Assembly: GCA_947459215.1 (NCBI GenBank)
Contig: CANHCQ010000017.1
Location: 1 to 64,000 of the forward strand
Direction of reading: 5' to 3'
DNA: 64,000 bases
From: Phycisphaerales bacterium
GTDB lineage: Bacteria; Planctomycetota; Phycisphaerae; Phycisphaerales; UBA1924
A program made the translations under genes and the position numbers. Shown in pieces: positions 8,035-15,839 of this stretch. Numbering within the stretch: position 1 is the first letter of the stretch; the number at the start of each line of letters is the position of its first letter. Under the pieces are notes generated by a model. That model was not told the origin of the DNA, searched no databases, and saw only the letters and a list, made by a program, of their open reading frames with translations.

Positions 8035-9039
8035 ATGCACGTCCCGCCGCAGACGCTTGACGCCCCCGCACCGGCCCGTGGCCCGGCCGCGGTCCCCGAG
8101 CGCAAGCGTGCCGCCAAGGCCCACGCGGCGTCCAAGCACGATGCGTACTCCAAGCCAGCGAAGACGAAGAAAGTCCTCACTACCAAGGACGGCCGCTCCC
8201 TCATCCACATCGGCGACTGCCGCGAGATCATCCCGTCGCTCGAGGAGTGCAAGAAGAAGCAGGTGGACCTGATCTTCGCCGATCCGCCCTTCAACTGGTC
8301 GGTGCCGTACGACCAGTGGCACGACGGCATGCCCCGCAACGACTACCTCGACTTCACGTACGCGTGGCTGCAAGCCTGCGCCGACGCGCTGTCGGACCGC
8401 GGCAGTCTTTGGGTCAACATCCCCGACGACACCGCCGCCGAGATCGTGGTCTATCTCAAGAAGATCGGCCTGCACATGGTGAACTGGTGCGTCTGGCACT
8501 ACCGCTTCGGCCAGAACACCAAGAGCCGCTTCATCAACAGCAAAGTCCACGCGCTCTACTTCGCCAAGAACGACGACGCCACCAAGCGCATCTGGCACCC
8601 CGAGCGCGTGCTCGAGATGTCCGACCGCGCCTCGACCTACGGCGACAAGCGCACGCTCAACAAAAAAGACGGCATGCCCAACGGCATGCGCGTCCCCATG
8701 GACGTCTGGTACGGCCCGTTCCTCGGCCGCATCCAGGGCAACAACAAAGAACGCCGCAGCCGCCACCACAACCAATTGCCCGAGGCCTACCTCGAACGCG
8801 TGATCCTCGCCTGCAGCGAAGAGAACTCGATCGTCATGGACCCCTTCACCGGCAGCGGCACCACGGCCGTCGTCGCCCACGCCCTCGGCCGCCGCTTCAT
8901 CGGCACCGAGTTCGGCCCCGGCAACGCCAAGAGCGCGATGGAACGCATCGAAGCCGGCCCGGTGCACCTGGGCAAGATCATCGGCGTCAGCACCGCGATC
9001 CAGAAGAAGCGCAAGACACTCGACGAGTTTGCCGACTGA
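8035..9039 (+). CDS. Orphan site-specific DNA methyltransferase (adenine-N6 type, beta class)
   Basis: A 334-residue S-adenosylmethionine-dependent DNA methyltransferase. The catalytic motif IV is DPPF (residues 83-86, in VDLIFADPPFNW) and lies N-terminal to the AdoMet-binding motif I, MDPFTGSGTT (271-277), so it is of the beta class, as is CcrM. DPPF favours adenine-N6 methylation. The first 45 residues are Ala/Pro/Lys-rich and probably disordered. No restriction endonuclease, specificity subunit or mobile-element gene lies next to it, so it is an orphan enzyme, more likely regulatory or housekeeping than part of a restriction system. An ATG at 7978 overlapping the upstream stop is the alternative start. 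Confidence 0.9.
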   Translation: MHVPPQTLDAPAPARGPAAVPERKRAAKAHAASKHDAYSKPAKTKKVLTTKDGRSLIHIGDCREIIPSLEECKKKQVDLIFADPPFNWSVPYDQWHDGMPRNDYLDFTYAWLQACADALSDRGSLWVNIPDDTAAEIVVYLKKIGLHMVNWCVWHYRFGQNTKSRFINSKVHALYFAKNDDATKRIWHPERVLEMSDRASTYGDKRTLNKKDGMPNGMRVPMDVWYGPFLGRIQGNNKERRSRHHNQLPEAYLERVILACSEENSIVMDPFTGSGTTAVVAHALGRRFIGTEFGPGNAKSAMERIEAGPVHLGKIIGVSTAIQKKRKTLDEFAD

Positions 9040-9060
9040 CGCCGTCACAACTGATCAGTA

Positions 9061-9081
9061 GGACCGGCTTCCAGCCGGTCC
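9061..9081. repeat. GGCCGGTC-family palindrome, single copy
   Basis: A 9-bp inverted repeat GGACCGGCT/AGCCGGTCC around TCC, 22 bases after the methyltransferase stop. It is a diverged copy of the palindrome found at 24848, 39649 and 41629 and may also help to end transcription. Confidence 0.7.
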
Positions 9082-9413
9082 GCCCGCGACATCGGGGGCG
9101 GGTCCTTCCAGGCCCCGCAGGCTGCCTCTGCGAGATCGGCTAAGCGGTCAACCTGTGCGATGACGCCCGCTCTCGCCGCGACCGCACGGGTTGCCCCGAA
9201 GCCGCCAACCCGCAGCACCCAAACCCGTTGCGGCAATCCTGTCGCATCCGTTCCACTTCTTCATTCAACCAATCCCACCTCCGCGCCACTCCGCCCTCTC
9301 CGCCCCTCCGCGTTCTCTCCCCACAGTGACCGGCCCATCGCACTTTCCCGCAACCGTTGCGGCCTCCCGTACGCTACAGACTGGTGGACATCGACGGCGA
9401 CAAGGGGCCCCAC
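9082..9413. other. Intergenic region without a supported gene
   Basis: I see no gene here. It holds a GC-rich stretch, a run of CTCCGC-containing units of about nine bases around 9279-9325 that resembles the short arrays found elsewhere in the window, and, at 9370-9383, a TACGCTACAGACT segment that could be the promoter of the response regulator. Confidence 0.5.
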
Positions 9414-9830
9414 ATGACCAAAGAAGACCTGCGACTCGAAGACATCCGCGTCCTGATCGTCGACGACGACCGCGACGTGCTCGAGACCTTCGACGCCGCG
9501 TTCCAGTCTGAGGGCGCGCTCACACAGCTCGCGACCGACGGCAACGAGGCCGTGCAGATCTGCAACGACGACCCGCCCGACATCGTCATCCTCGACATGA
9601 TGCTGCCCAAGCGCTCCGGCTTCCTCGTGCTCGAGAAGATCAAGGGCCACGCCGACGCGCCGATTGTCATCATGGTGACGGCCAACGAGGGCCGCCGCCA
9701 CCAGGCCTATGCCGAATCGCTCGGCGTCGATCGTTATCTCATCAAGCCCGTCCCGCTCGACCACCTGCTCGACGCCGCGGTCACGCTGCTCGATGAAGAA
9801 GACAAACGCGACGAAGCCCGCGGCGAGTAA
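9414..9830 (+). CDS. Single-domain response regulator
   Basis: A 138-residue CheY-like receiver domain with little else. The acidic pocket is IVDDDRD, the phosphoacceptor aspartate is in VILDMMLPKRSG, the conserved Thr is in IVIMVTANEG, and the Lys is in YLIKPV. There is no output domain, so it acts by protein contact or in a phosphorelay. No histidine kinase is adjacent. The ATG at 9414 follows an AAGGGG ribosome site; an in-frame GTG at 9384, eight bases downstream of TACGCT, is a leaderless alternative that would add ten residues. Confidence 0.88.
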   Translation: MTKEDLRLEDIRVLIVDDDRDVLETFDAAFQSEGALTQLATDGNEAVQICNDDPPDIVILDMMLPKRSGFLVLEKIKGHADAPIVIMVTANEGRRHQAYAESLGVDRYLIKPVPLDHLLDAAVTLLDEEDKRDEARGE

Positions 9831-9861
9831 AGATCACTCTGCGAGCGACCTTCACGCGCCT

Positions 9862-9917
9862 CCTCTCCCCGCGAGCGGGGAGAGGACCGCTTCGCCGCAG
9901 GCGAAGCAGGTGAGGGG
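9862..9917. repeat. CTCTCCCC-GGGGAGAG palindromic intergenic repeat
   Basis: A 9-bp palindrome (CCTCTCCCC at 9862 with GGGGAGAGG to 9885) is followed by a second hairpin (GCTTCGCC, GCA, GGCGAAGC at 9889-9907) and GGTGAGGGG. An inverted relative lies at 21902-21961, and shorter CCCCGC palindromes lie at 9958-9986, 21806-21860 and 44163-44206. Confidence 0.75.
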
Positions 9918-10009
9918 ACTGCGGGTGCCTCAACGCTTTGACTTCCGATCGTCCAACACCCCTCCCCGCTTCGCGGCCCGGGGAGGCGCGTCTGCACCTC
10001 TTCACCAAC

Positions 10010-10633
10010 TCACGGCGTCCCCGACATGAACTGAATCGACAGCGACCGGATACTCGTCGCACGCCACGCCTCGCCGCTCTTCTTCCAGTCGATCGCCCAC
10101 CACGAGATGTGCGGGAAGTTCCAGTCCGCGGGTGTGATTCGCACCCGCACCTGGGTCTTCATGCGCCCCGGGCCATCCTCCGCCACCTGCAGCTCCTGAA
10201 CCATCCAGTCCTTGACCTTGTACAGCTGTCCAATCTCGCGCTCGACCGCGGCGATCGTGCCCGCCTTGTCCAGCCCGCCCGCGGCGCGGAAGTATGTCAG
10301 TCGCACCGATGGGTCGAGCAGTTCCTGCAGTCGCGCCGCGTTCACGCCCGCGGTGGCACCCACGAGATCGTTGGTTGCCATCGCAACGCGTTCGCGCTCC
10401 GTCACGACCAGCCGCGCCGTGACGTACACCGCGCCACACACCATCAGGCCACCCGCCAGCCACGTGAACGCGCCCTTCATGCTTCCCGCGCGGCGTTGCC
10501 ACATCGACCCGAGCAACGCCACCAACAAGACCGCCGCCAGCAGCAACCAGGGCTGCTCAAAGAGCAGTGCCGGCAGCATCGACGGCTCTGGCAGCGGCGG
10601 AGGGTCGTTGAGTCCGGGGACGGTGGATTGCAT
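10010..10633 (-). CDS. Membrane protein with C-terminal NTF2-like domain (unknown function)
   Basis: A 207-residue protein with two predicted membrane helices near the N-terminus (PWLLLAAVLLVALLGSMW and AFTWLAGGLMVCGAVYVTA) and a soluble C-terminal part of about 130 residues. That part begins with a helical stretch (VNAARLQELLDPSVRL) and continues with alternating strands, a pattern like the NTF2/SnoaL fold often used for small-ligand binding; this assignment is inference. The ATG at 10633 has an AAGGA ribosome site and is preferred over starts up to 320 bases upstream, where the translated sequence looks random. Confidence 0.72.
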   Translation of the reverse strand: MQSTVPGLNDPPPLPEPSMLPALLFEQPWLLLAAVLLVALLGSMWQRRAGSMKGAFTWLAGGLMVCGAVYVTARLVVTERERVAMATNDLVGATAGVNAARLQELLDPSVRLTYFRAAGGLDKAGTIAAVEREIGQLYKVKDWMVQELQVAEDGPGRMKTQVRVRITPADWNFPHISWWAIDWKKSGEAWRATSIRSLSIQFMSGTP

Positions 10634-10958
10634 CGGTGCATCCTTGCCCAGAAAGGCAACGCGCGTGTGCCGCATCGTGCGGCGGGCTCCGGCAGCGGCT
10701 TCCCTCAGCCACCCCTCATCCACGGAGCGATACGCCCGTGCCCTCCGATCGGGTTCGGTGATGTCGTCGCGACGCAAAAAGACCACCCGGCTCGCGATTC
10801 GGCGAGTGTCGAGCAGTCCCAGCGTTGATGCTGAACACCGGGACGCGTCCCCACGAGACCCGGAGATCGCAATATACCGACCTGTTGGCTCCGCCGCAAC
10901 GGGATCGCGTTTGGATTGCGAGAAGAACGCACATTCTCGGACGGCTTCGCGCAATGAA
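10634..10958. other. Intergenic region without a supported gene
   Basis: An open frame continues here from the downstream gene but has no protein-like composition. I see only the leader of the 10010-10633 gene and no repeat-family copy. Confidence 0.45.
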
Positions 10959-10981
10959 AAGCCCGGCTCGTCGCCGGGCTT
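10955..10981 (-). terminator. Rho-independent terminator of the subtilisin gene
   Basis: A perfect 9-bp stem, AAGCCCGGC (10959-10967) with GCCGGGCTT (10973-10981), followed on the minus strand by TTTTCATT. It lies 27 bases after the peptidase stop codon. Confidence 0.88.
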
Positions 10982-11007
10982 GGGGATCCTGAGGTTGTCG
11001 CGTTCGT

Positions 11008-12408
11008 TCAGCGGATCGCGTTGTTCACATTCAAGCAGCCGCCGGTGACGGTCTTGCCCGAGAGGCTCGTCAGCGGCTTGGTGGTGCTGAGGATCTTGCT
11101 CCGCACCTGCGAGTAGGTCCAGGTCGGGTTCTTGCTCCAGACCAGCGCGGCCGCGCCGGCGACGGCGGGCGTCGCCATCGACGTGCCGTCGAGATAGACG
11201 TATGACGACGTCGAACTGTTGTAGCTGCTGGCGATCGTCACGCCCGGGGCCGCCAGATCGACGCTGGTGGCTCCGAAGTTCGAGAACGTCGCGAGCCGGT
11301 TGTCGTTGTCGATGGCGGCTACCGCGATGATGTTGTCCTGGGTGTAGCTTGCGGGGTAGGATGGGATCGAGTCGTTGTTGTCACCGCGACCGTCAGCGCC
11401 GCCGTTGCCGGCCGCCGCGACGATCAGGTGTCCCGCGGTGCGCGCGTTGGAGATGGCGGTGTTGAGCGCCGACGACGCGGCCCCGCCACCCCACGAGTGG
11501 TTGCTCACCTTGATGCCCTTGCCGACGCAGTAGTTGATCGCGTTGATCGCGGCCGTGACCGAGATCGAACCGCTGGCCGATCCGATCTTGAGCGCGGCGA
11601 GCTTGACGTTCCAGCAGACGCCGGTGACGCCCACGCCGTTGTTGCCGACCGCGCCGACCGTGCCCGCGGTGTGCGTGCCGTGCCCGTTGTCGTCGGTCGG
11701 GTTGCTGTCGTTGTTGAAGAAGTCCCAGCCGTTCTTGTCGTCCACGTAGCCGTTGCCGTCGTCGTCGATGCCGTTGCCCGCGATCTCGCCGGGGTTCTGC
11801 CAGATGTTGGCGGCCAGGTCCTGGTGGTTGAGCAGGATGCCCGAGTCGCACATGCCGACGACGAACGACGACGATCCGGTCCAGACGTCCCACGCGAGAT
11901 TGGCGTCGATGTCGGCGTTGGCCGTCCCGCGGTCGCGGTTGACGGTCTGGCCGGTGTTGTTCATGCCCCAGAGCAGGCTGTACAAGCTGTCGTTGGGCGT
12001 GGCGTTCAGGTGGAAGATGTAATCGGGCTCAGCGAACTCGACGATGCCCAGCTCGGCACCGATCTCGTTGGCGAGGAAGACCATGTTGTCCACGCTGTCG
12101 TTGATGGTGACGTGCTCGAGGTCGGTCTGGCCGAGCTTCTCGATCCGCCGCATCTCCATCAGGCCGTAGAACACGTCCTTGTCTTCCTGGGAGACGCCGT
12201 CGAAGAACTTCACGATGATCGAGGTCGGGTCGTACTTCAGCGTCGGGTCTTCATCGATCAGGATGTTGCGGTTCTGACGCCACTGCTGCGTCCAGTCGCC
12301 GGGTCCTTCGGCCTTCACCGGTCCGCCGTTGAGCGGAGCCGCGAGCACCGACGCGCACATTCCCGAAGCCAAAGCGATAGCCAGCAAGCCAATCGAGCTC
12401 TTCTGCAT
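11008..12408 (-). CDS. Secreted S8 (subtilisin-like) serine peptidase
   Basis: A 466-residue exported protease. Residues 1-24 are a signal peptide (MQKSSIGLLAIALASGMCAS VLA, cleavage near AAP). A propeptide of about 110 residues precedes the catalytic domain. The catalytic triad is Asp188 in MCDSGI, His243 in NGHGTHTAG and Ser410 in GTSMATP; the oxyanion Asn lies in AAAGNGG. An Asp/Asn-rich insert after the first active-site strand (NGIDDDGNGYVDDKNGWDF) looks like a calcium-binding loop. The Cys before the catalytic Asp is unusual for the family. The protein ends with the domain, with no sorting tail. A GGAAGG ribosome site precedes the ATG, and a terminator follows. Confidence 0.95.
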   Translation of the reverse strand: MQKSSIGLLAIALASGMCASVLAAPLNGGPVKAEGPGDWTQQWRQNRNILIDEDPTLKYDPTSIIVKFFDGVSQEDKDVFYGLMEMRRIEKLGQTDLEHVTINDSVDNMVFLANEIGAELGIVEFAEPDYIFHLNATPNDSLYSLLWGMNNTGQTVNRDRGTANADIDANLAWDVWTGSSSFVVGMCDSGILLNHQDLAANIWQNPGEIAGNGIDDDGNGYVDDKNGWDFFNNDSNPTDDNGHGTHTAGTVGAVGNNGVGVTGVCWNVKLAALKIGSASGSISVTAAINAINYCVGKGIKVSNHSWGGGAASSALNTAISNARTAGHLIVAAAGNGGADGRGDNNDSIPSYPASYTQDNIIAVAAIDNDNRLATFSNFGATSVDLAAPGVTIASSYNSSTSSYVYLDGTSMATPAVAGAAALVWSKNPTWTYSQVRSKILSTTKPLTSLSGKTVTGGCLNVNNAIR

Positions 12409-12617
12409 GAACGTGTCCTTCCCCGTTGTGAGGGTGATTGCACCGCGGCGTGGCGGGAACCAGCATCCCGCCGACCCACGAGACCCGCGGCGGGAAACGA
12501 GACTAACACGTCCGAAAATTTTCTGCGAACAAGAACGCCCATTTCGGGGAGCGTAAATCTGCGTTCGTGCTCAGTTCTGCGTCCATCGATCAGTCCCGGA
12601 CGCGACCGATGTCGGGT

Positions 12618-13046
12618 TCACTTCGGCGCCGGGGTGGTGGTGGGGGCCGGGGCATCCGCCGGCGGTTCAATCTGCTTCCGCAGCTCGTCGGCACGGGCGG
12701 TCAGCTCGCTCTCGAGCTGCTCCTTCGCCAGCGTCGATTCCTTGCTCGGCTCCAGCGTGAAATGCCACGAGGTCGTGTTCTCGATCGGCAGTGGGGCCGT
12801 CACCAGGTCCAGCGGCGGGCGCTGGTGCAGCGGGGTGTACGCCGTCTTGTGCGTCCGTAGAGGCTCGAAGCCGTCTTTGCGCAGCAGGACGTCGTACTCG
12901 CCATAGTGCTGGAACGAGGCCTTCAGCGGCGTGCGCCCCAGTTCCACATCGTTCACCCACACCAGGGCGCCGCTCGGCTCGCTGGTGATCTCCAGCGTCC
13001 GCCGCGAGCACCCGGTGATCGCCACCGCGAGCAAGGCCAAAGGCAT
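12618..13046 (-). CDS. PEGA-domain lipoprotein
   Basis: A 142-residue exported protein. The ATG at 13046 starts a lipoprotein signal (MPLALLAVAITGC) with a lipobox ending at Cys13, so it should be lipid-anchored. It continues with a PEGA domain, recognised by LEITSEPSGALVWVNDVELGRTP and YDVLLRKDGFEP, a beta-sandwich thought to bind surface polymers. The C-terminus is helical, then Pro/Thr/Ala-rich. An in-frame ATG 57 bases upstream would translate the 9-bp repeat array at 13052-13078 into SLRVLRVLRGA and bury the lipobox, so it is rejected. The repeat element therefore sits directly against this gene's start. Confidence 0.85.
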   Translation of the reverse strand: MPLALLAVAITGCSRRTLEITSEPSGALVWVNDVELGRTPLKASFQHYGEYDVLLRKDGFEPLRTHKTAYTPLHQRPPLDLVTAPLPIENTTSWHFTLEPSKESTLAKEQLESELTARADELRKQIEPPADAPAPTTTPAPK

Positions 13047-13051
13047 CGCAC

Positions 13052-13166
13052 CGCGGAGGACGCGGAGAACGCGGAGAGAACATTGAGGAGTGGTCCAGGG
13101 CATCGCTTCTTCTTCTTCTTCTTCTTCTTCTTCTTCTTCTTCTCAGCGTCCTCTGCGTTCTCCGCG
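13052..13166. repeat. Inverted nonamer-array element with a (TTC)n spacer
   Basis: Three 9-bp units of the form CGCGGAGRA at 13052-13078 face an inverted set at 13147-13166 (CGCGGAGAA, CGCAGAGGA read on the minus strand). The spacer contains about twelve TTC triplets (13106-13142). The inverted half recurs at 29890-29916. Confidence 0.85.
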
Positions 13167-13176
13167 GTGAACGTCT

Positions 13177-13992
13177 TCACTTCGTCCCGTTCACCGCCAC
13201 GCGCCGCTCCGGCAGGTGATCGAACTCGTCGCCGCGGAAGAGCGAGCCCAGGTACGCCCGCTTCACCATCTCGTCGTTGATGAGCTGCTTGGGCGTCCCC
13301 TCGGCGAGCTTCCGCCCGCTGTCGAGGATGTACGACCGGTCGCAGACCCTCAGCGTCTGCTGCACGTTGTGATCGGTGATCAGGAACGCGATCCCTTCCT
13401 GGCCCGGTCCGTGGTCATGGGCCAGACGACGGATCTCGGCCTGCAGGTCCTCGACCGCGATCGGATCGACGCCGCTGAACGGTTCGTCGAGCAGAATCAA
13501 CTTCGGGTTGGTGACCAGTGCGCGGGCGATCTCGAGCTTGCGGCGTTCGCCGCCGCTGCACGTGCGGGCCAGGTGATGAGCCTTGTGCGACAGGCTGAAT
13601 CGCTCCAGCAGTTCAGTCGCCCGCTTGCGACGCTCGTGACGCCGCAGGCCCGTCGTCTCGAGAATCGCCAGCAGATTCTGCTCGCAGGTGAGCCGCTGAA
13701 AGATGCTGGGTTCCTGCGACAAGTAGCCCATGCCCAGCCGCGCCCGCTTGTACATGGGCAGGTTGGTGACGTCCTTGCCGTCGAAGAAGACGCGCCCGTC
13801 GCCGGTGCCGCCGGTGACCGCCGGGTCGGCATCGATCATGCCGATGGTCATGCGGAAGCTGGTCGTCTTGCCGGCGCCGTTGCGCCCGAGCAGGCCGACG
13901 ATCTCCCCGCGCTCGACGTGGAACGACACATCGTCCACGACAACGCGGCCGGCATAAGTCTTGTGAAGCTTGACGCACTGCAGAAGGGGCAC
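13177..13992 (-). CDS. lptB: Lipopolysaccharide export ABC transporter ATPase LptB
   Basis: A 271-residue ABC ATPase of the LptB type, which powers extraction of lipopolysaccharide from the inner membrane through LptF/G. Walker A is GRNGAGKTT (36-44), the signature is CSGGE (145-149, with Cys in place of the usual Leu), Walker B is LILLDEP (D169, E170), and the switch His lies in ITDHN. GYLSQEPSIFQRLTCEQN and FSGVDPIAV are typical of LptB. The GTG at 13992 is chosen because a TATGAT box lies six bases upstream. The downstream C-terminus carries about 15 extra residues. A candidate LptF/G partner is encoded at 44360-45559. Confidence 0.93.
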   Translation of the reverse strand: MPLLQCVKLHKTYAGRVVVDDVSFHVERGEIVGLLGRNGAGKTTSFRMTIGMIDADPAVTGGTGDGRVFFDGKDVTNLPMYKRARLGMGYLSQEPSIFQRLTCEQNLLAILETTGLRRHERRKRATELLERFSLSHKAHHLARTCSGGERRKLEIARALVTNPKLILLDEPFSGVDPIAVEDLQAEIRRLAHDHGPGQEGIAFLITDHNVQQTLRVCDRSYILDSGRKLAEGTPKQLINDEMVKRAYLGSLFRGDEFDHLPERRVAVNGTK

Positions 13993-13998
13993 ATCGAC

Positions 13999-14004
13999 AT
14001 CATA
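13999..14004 (-). promoter_or_regulatory. -10 hexamer TATGAT for lptB
   Basis: TATGAT ends six bases before the GTG start of lptB. It is the closest match to the general bacterial -10 consensus among the short-leader promoters of this window. Confidence 0.6.
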
Positions 14005-14058
14005 CGAACCCTCCGCGCAAGCGGATGGCGCGGATGCGGCCGCAAGTCTCCAATGCCA

Positions 14059-14155
14059 GCGAGCCGGGGCGTCCCCGCCCCGGCGGCGAGGTTTCGGGAT
14101 TGAGTTGACGCGAGTTCGATTGCAACAGCACCGGGGCGAGGACGCCCCGGCTCGC
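14059..14155. repeat. 97-bp inverted-repeat element
   Basis: The ends are a perfect 16-bp inverted repeat, GCGAGCCGGGGCGTCC (14059-14074) and its complement (14140-14155). Each end holds its own CGGGGCG palindrome. A second element of the same length lies at 29743-29839; partial copies lie at 32030 and 47338. Confidence 0.85.
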
Positions 14156-14228
14156 TCTTGCGTGCGTTCAAGAAAAGCAGAGGCTGCGCTCCACGGTCGC
14201 CCGACGCGCCCCACCCGCGCGGCGTTCG

Positions 14229-14597
14229 TCACACCAGCCGCAGGCACATCGGGTAGCGGAAATACTCACCCTTGTTCGCGGCCATCCCGCCCCGGACCGA
14301 GCCGTAGATGTTCAGCACAATGAGCGGAATGTACAGCACCGCGCCGATGCCGCAGGTCACCACCGCCAAGAGCGGAATGATCACCAGCGTGTACAACGCC
14401 AGCGATATCTGAAAGTTCGTCGCCTCTCGCCCGTGGTCGTCCAGGTACGCCTGATCCTTCTTGATCTGCCACATGATCACCGCCGCGATGATCGGCACCA
14501 CGATCGGACCGCCCAGGTGGGCGATGAGCGGCACGATGTGCTGAAACATCGCGTAGCTCCGGTCGTTCTCGCTGGTTGTCGGCGCATCAAAGCTCAC
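14229..14597 (-). CDS. DUF4870 domain-containing membrane protein
   Basis: A 122-residue protein with three hydrophobic segments: around MFQHIVPLIAHLGGPIVVPII, ALYTLVIIPLLAVVTCGIGAV and LYIPLIVLNIYGSVRGG. The motif between the first and second, DHGREATNFQISLALY, is the hallmark of the DUF4870 (Tic20-like) family, whose role is unknown. Translation probably starts at the GTG at 14597, which has a GGAGG ribosome site five bases upstream; an in-frame ATG 16 codons later is possible. It is on the same strand as the PGPGW protein upstream and may be co-transcribed with it. Confidence 0.85.
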   Translation of the reverse strand: MSFDAPTTSENDRSYAMFQHIVPLIAHLGGPIVVPIIAAVIMWQIKKDQAYLDDHGREATNFQISLALYTLVIIPLLAVVTCGIGAVLYIPLIVLNIYGSVRGGMAANKGEYFRYPMCLRLV

Positions 14598-14672
14598 AAG
14601 GGCCTCCGGGACATTCTTGGGAGGATTCCCCGTCGGCTTTCAGTTGGCTTGAGGGCTGCTTTCGAGCCACCT

Positions 14673-15254
14673 TCACGCGGCTTCGGCCTGATCGCGGGGT
14701 GTCGCGGTCGCCGCAGCGGCCGGTGCCGCCACTTTGCTTGCTCTGTACACCAGAACGCACCACAGGAACACCGGCGCGAACAGGATCGACGCCGCGGGCC
14801 AGATCACAAACTGCGGCACCGGCGAGAAGATCGCCAGAAGCACCGGCACCGACCAGTAGGCCAGCGACACCGGAATAGGCACCCATTTCGGCGTCTTGAG
14901 TGCCAACTGCTGGGTCGCGTCCCGCAGCGGTCCGGACCGCTCCTTGATCTGATTCGTCAGCTTCTTGGCCCACACAAACTCGCTGGCGAGAATCGCCAGC
15001 CCGATCGGCCCCAGCACGCTGAACCCCGGGCCCGGCAGCGGCGAGATCACGATTCCCACAATGATCACCGTCGTGCCCGCGATCAGGATCCACAGTCGGC
15101 GGCTGTTGCGGCGCAGCACCTCGACCGCCGCCGCTCCCTTGGCCCGAGCCACCTGAAAACGCGTGTCGAAAATGCCATAGATCAGCAGACACGCCAGAAT
15201 CGAAAGCAGCGTGAGCTCGAACCAGAAGTTGAAGATGGGCAGTGTGACAGCCAT
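14673..15254 (-). CDS. PGPGW-type transmembrane protein
   Basis: A 193-residue membrane protein. The core motif is ISPLPGPGFSVLGPIGLAILASEF followed by a charged WAKKL stretch, matching the Putative transmembrane protein (PGPGW) family, with Phe in place of the Trp. Four hydrophobic segments are visible: near the N-terminus, before the motif, within it, and as a pair in the C-terminal half (VSLAYWSVPVLLAIFSPV; FVIWPAASILFAPVFLWCVL). The ATG at 15254 begins just before the first membrane segment; an upstream frame extension lacks such character. The family's function is unknown. Confidence 0.82.
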   Translation of the reverse strand: MAVTLPIFNFWFELTLLSILACLLIYGIFDTRFQVARAKGAAAVEVLRRNSRRLWILIAGTTVIIVGIVISPLPGPGFSVLGPIGLAILASEFVWAKKLTNQIKERSGPLRDATQQLALKTPKWVPIPVSLAYWSVPVLLAIFSPVPQFVIWPAASILFAPVFLWCVLVYRASKVAAPAAAATATPRDQAEAA

Positions 15255-15410
15255 GCGATGAACGAGCTCAATCGGCGATTTCGGGGCGAAATGGAAAGCC
15301 GCTATTGAAGGCCGACGCCGCACCCGACTCTACCGTCCGGAATCCGAAATACCGACGCTGTCACTACGCTCGTCATCGGATGTCGTTCGGTGCCGGGGAA
15401 GCGGGATTTC

Positions 15411-15704
15411 ATGGGCGTGCTGCAAGCCGACAACTCTGACGTGTTGATCCGGCTCAAGGTCGTACCCGGCAGCTCGCGCGATGCGATCGCAGGCGTGCTG
15501 GGGGATCGGCTCAAGATCAAGGTGGCCGCGGCCCCGGAAGCCGGCAAGGCCAACGCGGCGGTGTGCGAACTCCTTGCCCGCACGCTCCGTGTGAAGCGAC
15601 GCGACGTTGCGATCGAAGCCGGGGCCACTTCGCCCGAAAAGACGGCCCGTGTTCGGGGCATCGCCGTCGCCGACGCCGCCACCCGGCTGGAAGTGACCGG
15701 ATAG
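15411..15704 (+). CDS. DUF167 (YggU-like) protein
   Basis: A 97-residue cytosolic protein with the family core IRLKVVPGSSRDAIAG, LKIKVAAAPEAGKANAAVCELLA and VAIEAGATSPEKTARV. The KVAA-PEAGKAN block is diagnostic of DUF167, a small alpha/beta fold of unknown role that is widespread in bacteria and archaea. The ATG at 15411 follows a purine-rich AAGCGGGA stretch. The gene lies alone and divergent from the PGPGW protein gene. Confidence 0.9.
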   Translation: MGVLQADNSDVLIRLKVVPGSSRDAIAGVLGDRLKIKVAAAPEAGKANAAVCELLARTLRVKRRDVAIEAGATSPEKTARVRGIAVADAATRLEVTG

Positions 15705-15839
15705 CCCCCGATCAGGTCTGGATAACGATGCTGCCGCTGTCCGGGAAAAGAACTCTCCGGACGCGGTTCAGTCGCCCCTCGGACAGGCCGATAAGCGCAC
15801 GTCCGAAGATCAGTTGTGTTCCGGAACCGCGAGGCCGAG

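Noticed and set aside
10634-10954. Upstream extension of the 10010-10633 gene
   Set aside because: The frame is open, but the translation has no membrane or domain character and the ATG at 10633 has a good ribosome site.
13106-13142. The TTC tract as a coding poly-Lys or poly-Phe segment
   Set aside because: It lies between the inverted nonamer arrays outside any supported gene.
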